This document shows, in pieces, positions 1-10,585 of a stretch of DNA of 64,000 nt. Source of the stretch: Diphasiastrum complanatum (taxonomy: Eukaryota > Streptophyta > Lycopodiopsida > Lycopodiales > Lycopodiaceae); contig CM055093.1 of NCBI GenBank assembly GCA_029204225.1, positions 32,437,777 through 32,501,776 on the forward strand. Reading direction: 5' to 3'. Both the position numbers and the translations under genes were made by a program. How positions within the stretch are numbered: position 1 is the stretch's first letter; the number at the start of each line of letters is the position of its first letter. The notes beneath the pieces were generated by a model. The model did no database searches. It saw only the letters and a program-made list of their open reading frames with translations, and had not been told where the DNA came from.

Positions 1-548
1 TACACACAAGCAGCACTTACTTCATCTCAGCACCTTCATAGTCAGGGCTATCAATTATCCTGGTTTTCCCATGCCTCTCATGTACTTGACGCACTTGCCA
101 TTTCTATCATTGGTTTCCATCGGCGAGCACTCATGATTACATCAGGGAGTTTCTATATAGGGCATATCTTGATCAAGCATGGCATGGCTAGTTAGGGGTC
201 AAACCCAACTACTATCGAACTCACTTTTTGGAGTCAGATACAGCAAGGTTCCTAATTCTACATGACTATTTGTTTTTAGGATTATCTCATGGCCTTGGAT
301 TCACATTGGGACAGCTTCGATTCTCATCACATCAACTTGAACTTGAGATTGGATGCTTTTAGGGTCCACTGAGGGAGGAGAGGATTCGCCAGTTATGTTC
401 CTTAAGTCAGGTGGCGTCCAAGGATCAATTCCTATTTGGATGCCCAATCTATTACGAGATTACGGGGAGATATCACTAGCGATCTGAGATGTTATAGCAT
501 ATGAGGATCCACATTGTGTTGCATCATGATAAGGGAGATGTCTCTACT
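1..548 (+). pseudogene. LINE-a: 3' stump of a non-LTR retrotransposon
   Basis: The stretch from about 190 is homologous at the DNA and protein level to the C-terminal part of LINE-b (10,850-11,230), for example 'gttaggggtcaaacccaact' against 'gttaggggttaagccagctt'. It encodes a broken version of the C-terminal cysteine/histidine motif of LINE polyproteins (CPIYYEITGRYH, near 440-475) followed by the 'EDPHCV'-like segment. Stops and frameshifts show it is dead. The left end runs out of the window. The right end stops near 548, where a Gypsy LTR on the other strand begins, so the LINE was probably cut by that insertion. Confidence 0.7.
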
Positions 549-555
549 ACAACAT

Positions 556-1037
556 GATTTATGTCAATCAACTCTACAGAGTCCCTTTAACGCAGCTCCG
601 TAAAGTCCCTTCAACATACAACTCCAAATTATATCCTTCTTCTCTTGTAGGAGTCACCAATAAAGCCACAATTGATCTAGAGCTAAGCTATGAAAGCATC
701 ACATAAGTAAGACTTAACTCTAGAAAGCAAGAAAGAGAGAGATTAAGGAGACTAAAGAGAGAGATCAATATCATCAGCTGAATAAAAGACTACAATGCTG
801 CCCTATATATACCCCACCATGAACCCCAAAAATAGAGGGAGGCAGAAAATTTGGAGGCAGAATAGTGTGCATCCCAATAGGAGGATCCCCACTCCAAATC
901 AATATGACCAAGTCCTAAAAATGTGACCAAATAGGGCCCAAGGCCAGTACATGAATAAAAAGGGCCCATAGGCCTGCTTATGCATAATAAAAAATAAAAG
1001 AATGGACGCGGCAAATGTAATGAGCCGAGTCCATAAC
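556..1037 (-). repeat. 3' LTR of a minus-strand chromodomain Gypsy (approximate ends)
   Basis: On the minus strand this follows the chromodomain reading frame at 1278-1595 and a purine-rich GCAGGGGAGAG (1038-1048) that fits a polypurine tract. A TATA motif (TATATA near 801-807, minus strand) lies where an LTR promoter would be expected. The ~480 bp length is close to the better defined 488 bp LTR of Gypsy-B. The outer end near 556 is inferred from where LINE-a homology stops. I did not find a second copy, so the exact ends are uncertain. Confidence 0.45.
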
Positions 1038-1277
1038 TCTCCCCTGCAAAAAAACAAAGCCCTCCACCGGCTAGCAAGCATAATGACTATCTCAAAAACA
1101 ACAATGTAAGTACGCTAAATACTAAAAAAGGATGAACTAATGGAAATACTGATGGAGAGGACATAAGTCGTCACAACAGATACCCCACAAGCAGCATACA
1201 AATGTAAAGCAAGTACTAAGCAACATCTACAGTAATGTGATGTAGATGCAAAAAAGAAATAGGCATGGCTAGCCGAA

Positions 1278-1595
1278 TCATGAGGTAGAAGGAACATCTG
1301 CAACGATATTCGTGGTAGATGAAATAACCAAGGCCATGAGGGTTGGAGCCTGATCTGCCAATAATGGTGTATGATAATAAACATCAATAGGCTCCCATGT
1401 GGCCTCCTCAATAGGACGACCATCCCACTGTACCAAAAACTGAACCTGTTGTCGGCGCCGACTATGCTGAAGGCGAACCTGGTGAATGGCAGCTGGTAAG
1501 AAAGGGAACAGATCAAGATCAACATCGTGACGACGAAGGAACATCTCAGTCGCGTCATCTGAAACCAAGCAATATGGAACAACTAGGAATGCCAA
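1278..1595 (-). pseudogene. Gypsy (chromovirus) integrase C-terminus with chromodomain
   Basis: The 105-residue frame contains VQFLVQWDGRPIEEATWEP at about residues 52-70. This is the core of a chromodomain: aromatic residue, W-x-G and the TWEP helix start. In chromoviruses this domain sits at the C-terminus of integrase and binds modified histones to direct insertion into heterochromatin. Just before it, an 'AAIHQVRLQHSRRRQQ' segment matches the linker usual between the integrase GPF/Y region and the chromodomain. The frame ends correctly with a stop, but upstream (1600-2120, minus) only broken scraps of integrase are readable, so this is the tail of a dead element. Confidence 0.7.
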
Positions 1596-1599
1596 GTAA

Positions 1600-2110
1600 C
1601 CAGAAGAAGATCAAGCAGCAACCAGGAATGCCAAGGTATCCGTAATGCCCGAGATAGTAGAGGAGTAGCCCAAAAGATAGGGACATCATACCAAGGTATC
1701 CAAAAAGCCCGAGAAGGTAAATTGCACAGCAACGAGAAGAAAATAAGGAAACTAGAAAAGAGATGGACACTCATCGCGAATAGCCGCATCATACACGTAA
1801 CCATCAACCATATGTGCAAACTCAGTGATATAGGTGCCCCAAGAAAAGATCGCAACATCGGAAGACCAACATCAAGGAGTAGGAACATAAGCAAGATGAC
1901 AAGCACGCTGTAATAGCATGGAAAACCAAGCGATAAGCCAGGAAACATGGAGCATAAAGAGATCATCCTGACAAAGGATAGCTAGAATGGAGAAATGTGC
2001 ACCAGTATGGTCAAAAGCCCAAGGTATCCATAAGGCCCATGAATGGGAAGTAGCAATGGCACACGGTACCCTCAAGGCCCATATCACGAAGAGCAGCATG
2101 CCAAAAGCTC
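1600..2110. other. Decayed Gypsy integrase interval with short imperfect repeats
   Basis: There is no intact gene. The words 'ccaaggtatcc' (near 1632, 1691 and 2018) and 'aaggccc/aagcccgag' recur at irregular spacing. Minus-strand frames give fragments such as 'YVYDAAIRDECPSLF', compatible with very eroded integrase, but the match is weak. The junction with Copia-1 lies somewhere near 2100. Confidence 0.3.
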
Positions 2111-2124
2111 CAGAAGGTCGAGAC

Positions 2125-3009
2125 AAGTGGAATGAAAAGAACGATCAAGCATGTGCTTGGATCAGTCTTTCCACTTCAGAGGATATTCTACTTGAAATAT
2201 TTGAGATGAGCAGTGCCAAATATATTTGGAACTATCTAAAAAATAATTTTGAAACTAAATCCACTTCTGAAGTTGTCCATATGTTAAATAGATTGTATAC
2301 AATGACATGGAGTGGTAAGACTGATATATCTGAAATGAAAAGTTATTTTACTTCTCTAGTTGTTGCAGGACAAGAATATGCCATTAATAATGGCTAGAAG
2401 TTGTCTATTTTTCTTGGTGCTCTTCCTACTTCTTTTGACTCACTTAGGACAATTCTTGCAAGAACACCTAACATAAGTTTTGAAGAAGCAACTAATGCAG
2501 TGATTGAAGAAGATCACCTCAGAAGAGAAAGAGCAGCTCGGCACCAGCATGAAAGTAAGTTGCAGGAAGCCTACTTCACCAATCCAGGAGACAAGAAGAA
2601 GAAGAAGCAGAAGTCTAAGAAGAGCAAAGAGAAGGGGCCAAAATCCACATGTGACTATTGTGGGAGAGATGGCCACATACCCACCAAGTGCTGGTGCAAT
2701 CCGAAGATACCATGCATCCATTGCAAGATCATCGGCCATGAAGCCATCTATTGCGAGCAAAACCCAAGGAAGAAGAAAGGAAAGTCGAAGGCACACCTTG
2801 TGGAAGACAACTCTACTTTTGAAGCTGGAGAGGCATCCACATCAGCCGAAGAACTTTCATGCACCTACATTACCAATGAACATGAAGAGTGCAATATGGT
2901 CTCTTCAATTACTTCAGAGATTGAGATGGTGCTTGACTCGGGTGCCACTTCACATATAGTTTCTAGTAAAAACATTTTCTCAAATCTATCTCTTTTGAAA
3001 AGCAAGTAA
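2125..3009 (+). pseudogene. Copia-1 gag and start of protease
   Basis: This is one reading frame with a single in-frame TAG at 2395-2397. The N-terminal half is a UBN2-type gag (ACAWISLSTSEDILLEI..., ALPTSFDSLRTI), which forms the capsid. A lysine-rich linker is followed by two zinc knuckles, CDYCGRDGHIPTKC (2650-2692) and CIHCKIIGHEAIYC (2713-2754), that bind retroelement RNA. Near the end LDSGATSHI (2932-2958) is the catalytic DSG motif of the aspartic protease. The frame closes at 3007-3009, and the rest of protease (3010-3160) is only readable with stops and shifts. Confidence 0.85.
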
Positions 3010-3159
3010 TATTAGGAGATGGTAGGTATCTTTTGATGTGGATGTATGTCGAGTTTTAGACATAAAAACAAAAGCGGTCATAACTCATGCAAAGAGAAGG
3101 AACAACCTTTATTAGTTAGAGGTTTTACCAAACAGATAAGAGTTGCATGTAGTTTCAGA

Positions 3160-4203
3160 CTTAGATTTTTTTATGGCATAGAAGATTATGTCATGTGTCT
3201 TTAAAGTCTCTTCATGAAAGAAGTTCAGCAGGTCAGTTTGTTGGATGTAACATTGATGCTCGTTATAAAGGGAAGATGCACAAATCTCCTTTTAACAAGC
3301 AAGGTTTTCGAGCTAAGAAGCCTTTAGAAATGGTTCATACAGATATTTGTGGTCCTATGAATGTTCCTTCATTAGATGATGCTCAATACTTCATTACATT
3401 CATAGATAATTATACAAGAATGTGTATTGTGTATTTTTTGAAGCAAAGATCCAAGGCATTTGAAATGTTCAAAGAATTTCAAGCTTTTGCAGAAAGGACT
3501 ACAAAACACAAACTCATTCTTTTAAGGTGTGATGGAGCAGGAGAATACATATCTAATGAGTTTCTAGACTATTGCAGACAAAAGGGCATTACACATCAGG
3601 TGACTACAGCATATACTCCCCAACATAATGGAGTTGCTGAAAGAAGAAATCAGACATTGGTGAAGGCAGCCAAGTGCATGCTTGCACATGCACATCTCCC
3701 CAAAAGATGTTGGGCCGATGCAATTGGAGCAGCCAATTACCTCTTCAATCGAGTATTGAAAACTTCTCTATATCCAAAATCTCCACATGAATTATGGTGG
3801 GGAAGGAAGCCAAGTATTGCTCATGCAAGAGTTTTTGGATGCCTAGCACATGTGTTTGTGCCTAAGAACAAAGCTGGACCAACATTCCAAAGTAGGTATA
3901 TTTATTGGGTATGTAAATAGCACTTCTTACTACAGAGTCTATTTCCCTTCAGAAAATACCACTTTGGAATGTAGAGAAGTTATTTTTGAAGAAGACAAAT
4001 TTCTAGATAACATAGATCAAACGGGATTCGAATTTTATGATCCATTTCTTTCTGAAGTACTTGAACCAAGTGCAGAACCATATGTAGCTTTACATGATGA
4101 CATGCAAGATCCAGGAAGCTCAGCAAGACCAAGGAGAATTCAACATGGAGATATACCTGAAGAGCTCTTCGAAGATCCTCAAGGCTTGGTAAGGAGCCCA
4201 TGA
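3160..4203 (+). pseudogene. Copia-1 integrase
   Basis: The frame begins with the zinc-binding segment (WHRRLCHVSLKSL, 3170-3210) and runs through a good rve core: HTDICG (first catalytic Asp), LRCDGAGEY (second Asp) and NGVAERRNQTL (Glu). This is the DDE triad that joins the cDNA to host DNA. The typical copia tail ARVFGCLAHVFVP follows. Near 3895 a frameshift moves the GYVNSTSYYRVYFPSENTT segment into another frame, which runs to a stop at 4201-4203. The core looks catalytically complete, but it is separated from both protease and RT by shifts. Confidence 0.85.
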
Positions 4204-4204
4204 G

Positions 4205-4540
4205 GGAGAATCAACACAACTACTATGTGAAAGTATGTTGTTTTGCAGGAGAACCCGAATCCTATAAGGAAGCTATAGGAGGAAAGGAAAAAGACAAATG
4301 GCTGCTGGCCATGCAAGATGAAATAGATTCCATGCATTGAAGGAAGGTATGGGATCTCAAACCTCTACCTGAAGGAAGGAAGGCAATCAAGTGCAAATGG
4401 ATATTTCGATACAAGTTTGGACCAGATGGCAAGATCAATCGATACAAAGCTCGATTGGTGGCAAGAGGTTTTACACAAAAGTATGGTATAGATTACTTTG
4501 ACACCTTATCAAACATTCTAGTGTGAGATATATTTTTGCG
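4205..4540 (+). pseudogene. Copia-1 reverse transcriptase, N-terminal piece
   Basis: Translated across one in-frame stop, this gives the conserved opening of copia RT: an 'ESYKEAIGGKEKDKW' segment, then [19 protein letters not shown], then [19 protein letters not shown]. Homology breaks off at about 4535-4540, just after the 'VRYIFA' segment. The palm domain with the active-site YVDD is therefore absent here. The reading resumes more than 1.6 kb downstream, showing a later insertion, possibly with a deletion. Confidence 0.8.
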
Positions 4541-5454
4541 TTCAGTTGATGCCTACATGTGAGATAATTGGGCCTAACACTCAAAATAGCTCAAATTTCA
4601 TATTCATCACTCGAGATAGCTCAAACTCGATGTCAACCACGTGAGATAGCTCAATTTTGGATAAATATTGAATTCTTGAATTTAGCTACCTCAAAGTTCA
4701 TGCTTATGTTTCAAGATAAGTCTTTGATGCCTATATGAGAGACAACTCGATTTTGGTCCTTGCTATATCACTCGACATAGTTATTTGAGTGATCAAAATT
4801 GACCAATGTAGATCAATTGCAAGATCAAGATATTTAGATTTCTTGAGTTTGATCTCTTATCATGAAATTCGCCACCATTATTTTGAGATAGCTCAAGTCG
4901 ATCATGTCATTTGAGATAATTTGAATTTGATGCATACATGCACAAAAGCTCAATTTTGGTCCTCATTACTGAACATGGTGATCTACGCGAATAAAATTGA
5001 CCAATATAGATTGGTTGCTTCAAATCGCTTGAGTTTGATTTCTTGTGGATGGAATTGACTCTCATTAAATGGATAGCTCAAATTTGATGTCTGTCATTCA
5101 AGGTAGCTCGATGGTGGTCCTCGGGATTGTTTAGTGACTAGTCAAAATAGAGGAATTTTGAGTTCAAAAAGTTCAAATAGCTCAAATTTCATGCAACTCA
5201 ATGTGATGTCTGGCATTTGTTTTTGGCCCGTACAAAGATAGCCCACTTTTGGGACTTAACATTCGAGATTTCTCATCGAGTGATCAAGTTTGAGAAATCT
5301 TGAGCATAGGACATTTAGGTATCTCAAATTTAATGCCTAATACGAGATTTTGGTTCTCGTCACTTGACATAGTTAATCAAGTGATTGACTTAAATCAATT
5401 TGAAGTTTAAGACACTAAATTCTGGCCGCCCTTATAGATTGAATTAAACCTTAT
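4541..5454. repeat. Degenerate 'gagatagctcaa' repeat block inside Copia-1
   Basis: The word GAGATAGCTCAA and close variants (gagataattcg, aagatagcccac, agatagctcga) recur many times, often followed by 'atttgatgtc' or 'attttggtcct'. The spacing is irregular, roughly 50-170 bp, so it is best described as an eroded minisatellite-like array rather than a clean tandem repeat. No protein coding is recognisable in either strand. It occupies the left part of the sequence that interrupts the Copia-1 RT. Confidence 0.5.
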
Positions 5455-5973
5455 TGTTATGTCCATGACGAGTACATAGGATACAGTATACTCCTAGTCT
5501 TGGATACACGGTACTCCAGTGAAACAAGCTGTTAGTTATGCCACGTCATACTGGACGTGACCCGAAAGTAACTAATATCCTTGTGAGGCCCAGAACACAC
5601 TAAATGGAGTTTAGACAAGGTATGAGACAGTGTATGCATGTGTAGAGTTATCAATAGCAATTCTATGAATAGTTGGTCCATGCTTAAGACTCTATTCTAG
5701 GTGAATCTATGTATAGGGAACTTAGGTCTATGCATGGCTATGTGCCCAAGATGCTTTTGGCTCTATATATTGGGTCCAAACTCACCGTACTCCTCATCAT
5801 GGTTTTGGATTCATTCCAGGCTCTCACTCTATATTCATGCTTCTTGTTCTTTGGCTTGGGGGTGAGGCTTCTAGAGTTTGATTGGATGTTTCTACTTGGT
5901 TGGGTGGTTTCTCCATAGTGTGTTATCATTGTGTTTGTGATTTGTAAGCAGGATCTAAGGAGCTTCCCTTATA
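5455..5973 (+). repeat. Gypsy-B family LTR, plus orientation
   Basis: It starts TGTTATGTCCATG, exactly as the minus-strand LTR of Gypsy-B starts at 24,576 and the fragment at 10,731. The first ~150 bp match the reverse complement of 10,586-10,731 nearly base for base. The middle segment ('tggcttgggggtgagg', 'ggttgggtggttt') matches the inner part of the Gypsy-B LTR. A TATA box (CTATATATTGG, near 5763) marks the promoter. The right end is set by the primer binding site that follows. There is no coding internal region after it, so it is a solo-like LTR with a short leader. Confidence 0.8.
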
Positions 5974-5974
5974 G

Positions 5975-5986
5975 TGGTATCAGAAC
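5975..5986 (+). promoter_or_regulatory. Primer binding site (initiator Met-tRNA type)
   Basis: TGGTATCAGAAC differs by one base from TGGTATCAGAGC, the usual plant retrotransposon site complementary to the 3' end of initiator methionine tRNA, where minus-strand cDNA synthesis is primed. It sits one or two bases after the LTR end, as expected. The ~170 bp after it (to about 6150) is non-coding leader of that Gypsy, after which Copia-1 resumes. Confidence 0.75.
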
Positions 5987-6154
5987 AAGGCTTACAAGTT
6001 TGGAGAGGTGGTGCTTTTCATTGGAGCTTGGTGGTAATCAACTAGTATTCTCATCCAAGGAGAGGAGCAAGGTTGCAAGTTGGTGGATCTTTCCAATTTT
6101 AATTTGCATGATCCACATCTCTCTCAAATTTCATTGTGGTTTATGGAGAATTGT

Positions 6155-7010
6155 GTTAGGAAATCAATTTTGGGTTTATCTTGGGGTGCAAATTGAAAAG
6201 GAAAACTCTAGCTATTTCCTACATCAATCTCTCTATATTTCAAAGCTTCTTGACAGGTTTAACATGCAAGATTGTAAGGGGAAAATAGTTCCTATGCCTA
6301 CAGGAACCATACTATCAAAAGATGATTGTCCTACAACCGAGGAGGAAAAAGAACAAATGGCTCTTATTCCTTATCAACATCTCATTGGTTCCCTTATATA
6401 TCTAGCAACTTGGACTAGGCCTGAAATAGCTTTTGCAGTTTTCAGCCTTAGTCAATTCAATGTTAATCCAAGTTTGAAACATTGGAAGTTAGCACAGCAT
6501 GTTTTGAAATATCTCAAGCATACTATAAACTATGAACTTTATTTTTCCCATGACAAGAGCATAGAGATAATCACCTATATACATGCAAGTTGGATGTCCA
6601 AGAAGGATGATTCAAAAAGCATCTCTGGATGTGTTTGTCTAGTTGCAGGTGCAGCTATTTCATGGGTATGTAAAAAGCAATCAATTGTCGCTCAATCTTC
6701 TTGTGAATCGGAATATGTAGCAGCAGCAAAAGCGTGCAATGAGATCTTATGGATGCAATATATTTCAAACCAGCTTGGTGTCATTCAAGAAAATCCTTAC
6801 TTACTTCTCATGGATAACACTTCAGCTATCCTATTAAGCAAGGATTCAGTATTCCATCCAAGAACTAAGCACATAGCTATGAGATATTACCACATCAGAG
6901 ACTTGCGAAGTGGAGTATGTGCCAAGTGAAGACATGGTAGCCGACTTCTTCACCAAACCTTTGGATAGGAGCTTATTTGAAAAGCATAGAGAAGTAGTGG
7001 GAGTTATTTA
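6155..7010 (+). pseudogene. Copia-1 RT connection and RNase H, C-terminal piece
   Basis: The frame picks up at YLGVQIEKENSSYFLHQSLY, just after where the palm should be. It continues through the connection domain (GSLIYLATWTRPEIAFAVFS, NPSLKHWKLAQHVLKYLK) into RNase H (SWMSKKDDSKSISGCV, SWVCKKQSIVAQSSCESEY). RNase H removes the RNA strand during cDNA synthesis. The expected Asp in 'ADWAGD' reads as 'ASWMSK', so the active site is damaged. A frameshift near 6905 separates the final EYVPSEDMVADFFTKPL segment. This is the other half of the RT broken at 4540. Confidence 0.85.
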
Positions 7011-7032
7011 TTTAACAAGTTTAAGGGGGAGT

Positions 7033-8020
7033 TGTTGAACTTGTAAACCTAGTTGAATAAATAGGACATGGTACATGGTCAAAAATCGGGGCATAATTTT
7101 TAAGGCCCAAAATAACTTAGGCAAATTTTTTTTAGACAAACTCATGGAAGGCCTTCTTGCATGATGGGCCACCTATCCACATGAGTTTGGTAGACACCCA
7201 TGCACATGTGCATGGGGGATAAGTTAATTTGCCACCTAGCTTAACATGCATGCAACATGCAAGTAGGCATGCAACATGCAAAATGCATGCATGAGTATTA
7301 GGACACTTGGCAATTGCATGCCAGTGATTGTACATACCAGAATTCTACTTATTGGAGACTCCACGAGTTGGAGGCATGTGAGATTTGGGAATCATCCTTC
7401 TTCTTCATCATTTCTATTGTCTTCTTGATCTGAATTTTTGTAGGAGGTCGCAGTTGGATCTGATCTGATCTTTTACATGTTTCTCCCTCTCCTCTCATCC
7501 AAATTCGATGAGGACAGTTGCAATCTGATCCTTGGAGGAGGGCGCTACTAGTCAGACCTTGCTCACTTCGAATTTGGAGCAAATCTGAGCCAGGACAGCA
7601 ATCAACCGTTTGTGGGAGAGCGCTGGTTCTGTTTTGTTCATTCATTCATTTCTCCTAAATGATTTGTCAGAATTAGATGGAATCAAAGGCATAAGTTATC
7701 TATTGCATAGGCACTATCAGTAGAAGCAATTAAAAGTCAATGTGAATCTGATTTTTCCAGATTTGATACTATTAATTGTAGTGGCCAGCAAATAGAAATT
7801 TCTTTTCCTTGATTCATTTGATAAAAAAGAGTAGAATTCAGAAAGATTGAATTTGGATCAAACCTATGATCTACAGCTTGGTGGTTTTCCTATATCAAGC
7901 CTGCATGACAGTTGCATGTCAAGTTTCTTCCTTGCATGTTCTTCTCCTAGATTTGTTAGGATCAAATAATCTTTGAAAATAGCATCTCTAGAGTCCTGAA
8001 TCCAGATTTCGAGCTATTCT
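7033..8020 (+). repeat. Copia-1 3' LTR start and unassigned sequence
   Basis: TGTTGAACTTGTAAACC directly follows a polypurine tract and is the expected LTR start. I cannot find a second copy, so the LTR's right end is unknown. Within it 'gcatgcaacatgca' recurs several times between 7246 and 7295. From roughly 7400 to 8020 I see no recognisable coding; part of it could be the 5' untranslated region of LINE-b. Confidence 0.4.
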
Positions 8021-8027
8021 AGCATCC

Positions 8028-8447
8028 TTGATTTTACAACACATCCGACATGACAAGCAGGCCCGCTACATATGGACTCGCATCGTGGGTCATGATATTG
8101 GTTTGGATAGAGATCTTTTTAGTGCAGCATGTTACTTTCCACCAAAGTCCTCGTCTTTTGCTGAGGGTATTGGATCTCCGTATCAAGACCTCTCACCAGA
8201 TATCATCAGATTCTCAGAGCGGGGGCATATTCTCCTCACAGGGGATTTTAATGCTCGAACGTCTTTGAGACAGACAGAGTTCTTCGACACCATTGATCAG
8301 CTGTGTGTTCGTGCCCTTGACAGTAATATGCTTGGGGTTACCAGGACCTCTGCGGACAGTTTGGGACCTACTACTTCATATGGTGAGCACTTACTGCAAT
8401 TTGGAGAGGCACATGAGCTAGCCATTTATAATGGCTTACCCTGCTAG
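8028..8447 (+). pseudogene. LINE-b endonuclease (APE-like), C-terminal part
   Basis: The frame shows ILLTGDFNARTSLRQ at about residues 68-82. This is the GDFNAR motif of apurinic-like endonucleases, which nick the target DNA to prime reverse transcription. Upstream is SAACYFPPKSSSF, matching the 'YFPP' segment typical of this plant LINE group. Downstream is TTSYGEHLLQFGEAHELAIYNG, the helix before the final catalytic region. The catalytic SDH-type ending is represented by 'GHSVVDYLMGSP' (8490-8520) after a TAG stop, so the domain spans a break. The N-terminal part of the domain is missing or unreadable. Confidence 0.75.
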
Positions 8448-9335
8448 CCACATTTAGACAGTTATACATGCCACCCTCACAATGGAGGACATAGTGTCGT
8501 TGACTATCTCATGGGGTCACCATCCTTTGTACCCATAGTATCTAACTTCCACGTTTCCCCCACCACCCTTTTTGATCACTCATTTTTGTCCTTCGATATC
8601 GGCCACCTTCCACCTGTTCATTCATCTACACTACCCATGCTTACCCGAGCACCCACGTACACATTTGATCCCACTTACATGCCATTGTACCGGCAGTCCT
8701 TGGCTTCACTTTTACACTCCTTTCCTCATGACAGTCCAGTCGACACCCAGGCTGCTTTTCTCACCACCTCTCTCCACACGGCTGCATCACTAACCCTACC
8801 CACAAAACCCCATCCCAAAAAGACTCGACGCACACCTCGACCATTGCACCCTCCATGGTACGATACCGAGTGCCATTCACTTCCTCAGTCATGTATCCAG
8901 TCACGTATCCATGACCCGCATTTGCTTCGATCTTCCCGACACTCCTACCATCGTGTTCTCCATCGTAAGAAGCGTTCCTATGATGATTCTGAAGAGAAAC
9001 GTATCATTGACCTTCTTTTCAGTTCTTCTTCGGGCACTTTTTGGCGTGAGTTCATTCCTCGCTCTCCACCACCTCTCCTGGAGGACCTCCGCATTTGGAC
9101 TGATTATGCTACTAGCTTGTATATTGTCCCTACAGACTCACCTATCTCTATATTTCCACGACCATCTGAGTTCTCCTTCTTCACATCTGACATGGTACTT
9201 GCAACCATTAAGAAGATGAAGTCCCACAAGGCCAGAGATATTGAAGACCTTGAGTCTGAACTCCTTTCCCATGCCTCTGGCTTACTCACCCCCGCTATAG
9301 CTACCCTTTTTAACTCCGTAGTTGTTTCCAGTTAA
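8448..9335 (+). pseudogene. LINE-b region between endonuclease and RT
   Basis: An open stretch from about 8490 to 9335 continues directly from the endonuclease (VSNFHVSPTTLFDHSFLSFDI). A proline/serine-rich linker (residues ~30-110 of the stretch) follows, then 'PPWYDTECHS', 'YHRVLHRKKRSYDD' and 'IKKMKSHKARDIEDLESELL'. The last segment corresponds to the start of LINE RT ('KSGKAAGPDGIPAELLK' in generic form). It ends with TAA at 9333-9335, after which RT continues in shifted frames. The 274-residue open reading is long for a decayed element, suggesting fairly recent inactivation of this part. Confidence 0.7.
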
Positions 9336-9339
9336 CCAT

Positions 9340-10075
9340 CATCCTAGTGCACTAACATTATCCACCCCATCCATAAGAATTGTGACCCCATGATTCCGAG
9401 TAACTACCGCAACATCATGATTGGGCATGTCCTGGCGAAACTATATGGTATTATACTATAGTTTGTTGTGAGCTCAGAGGCGGAGACTAGGAGACTACAT
9501 GCCATGGGTTAGGCAGGTTTTCGAGGGAGGCTACGCACAGGAGAGAGAGGGTTTACTGTTGTTTTGTGGACTTCAAGAAAGCCTTTGATTCTGTTCCTCC
9601 CTCATTGCTCATCCAGAAACATATCCGATCACATTTGGAGCATTATTGGGGTGAAGCAGGGTTGCTCCCTCTCCCAGTCCTCTTTGGCTTGTATATTGAT
9701 GAATTGGAGAGAGTCATTACACAGTGCGGTGGTGCTAGTTGCAGGCTTGGGGACATCTTGATTGCTATCCTCCTTTATGCAGATGATGTGGTATTGGTCT
9801 CACCAACCAGAGAGGATCTACAGCGACAGTTGGATTGCTTGCATGAGTTTTGCACCATATGGGGCCTAGGGGTGACCATTGGGAAGACCATGGTTATGGT
9901 CTTCAACACTTCGCGAGCATTCATGCAGCGACAGGAGCTTACTTTGGGTGGACAGGTTCTAGAGGTGGTCCCTTCCTACACATACCTAGGGATCCTTTTC
10001 TCAGGTCCTACTTTTAGCATGAGACAGGCCACTACCACTCAACTAGGGAAGGGACATGTCTCCCTTGTTTAGCTA
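9340..10075 (+). pseudogene. LINE-b reverse transcriptase core
   Basis: Conserved RT blocks are all present: 'NYRNIMIGHVLAKLYG' (9400-9450), motif A DFKKAFDSVPPS (9567-9602), the 'GVKQGC' motif (9648-9665, one frame off), 'LFGLYIDELERV', and motif C LYADDVVLVS (9772-9801), which carries the two catalytic aspartates. 'GVTIGKTMVMVFN' and 'SYTYLGILFSG' are the following thumb-proximal motifs. A frameshift near 9665 and a stop at 10,070 interrupt it. The active-site residues are still intact. Confidence 0.85.
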
Positions 10076-10079
10076 GAGC

Positions 10080-10585
10080 AATTTTGTTTCCGGAAGTCCA
10101 TCTAGGATGCTCGCAGTAAGTGTCGCCTCTTTGATAGCATTGTCACCCCCACAGCTTTATATGCAGCAGAGGCATGGTGTACAGGTCTCCCCTCTTCACA
10201 CTGGGCCAGTCTTTCACGATTACAGACCACCACGCTAGCTCGGTTGATTCGAGCGAAGCCTTCTGTTCCACATGAGATTCTCCTGGCCGATTTTGCAATT
10301 CCACCTATACAGATCGAGGCAGCTCTTCAGCCCATTACCTATATACAAAGGATACAGGCGTTACCAGAGATAGACAGACGATACATACAAGTTGCACTAT
10401 CCTCCTCACAACGTCTTCATGATCAGGACTACAGGGGTTATCATGGTTCTCTCAGGCATCTCACCTCCTACTTGAGTCATTTGGTATCTCCATCACAGAG
10501 CTTCCCTCAGGCACCCATCAGCATATCAGACGATTCCTCTATCGCGCATGCATACATTGTCTCAAACCTTGTCTAAGCTCGATTT
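10080..10585 (+). pseudogene. LINE-b post-RT region, interrupted
   Basis: From 10,244 an open stretch reads IRAKPSVPHEILLADFAIPP, then ITYIQRIQALP, and ends at TAA near 10,576. It is the helical region between RT and the C-terminal Cys/His motif in this LINE type. The coding stops at the point where inverted Gypsy LTR sequence begins (10,586), so the reading was cut by insertion. No separate function is assigned beyond belonging to the LINE polyprotein. Confidence 0.6.

Larger units (their letters stand above)
2110..7420 (+). mobile_element. Copia-1: broken Ty1/copia retrotransposon with a nested insertion
   Basis: The order gag - protease - integrase - RT - RNase H, all on the plus strand, identifies a Ty1/copia element. 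Gag/protease occupy 2125-3009, integrase 3160-4203, and the start of RT 4205-4540. The RT is then interrupted by about 1.6 kb of foreign sequence. RT/RNase H resume near 6155 and end near 7010 with the usual ADFFTKPL tail, followed by a polypurine tract (TTTAAGGGGGAG, 7020-7031) and the start of a 3' LTR (TGTTGAAC, 7033). No matching 5' LTR or primer site was found on the left, so the 5' end is missing. Frameshifts and stops make it non-autonomous. Confidence 0.85.

Noticed and set aside
790-1582. Several minus-strand open frames rich in Phe/Leu
   Set aside because: They overlap the Gypsy LTR and UTR and show no domain; only the chromodomain frame at 1278-1595 is supported.
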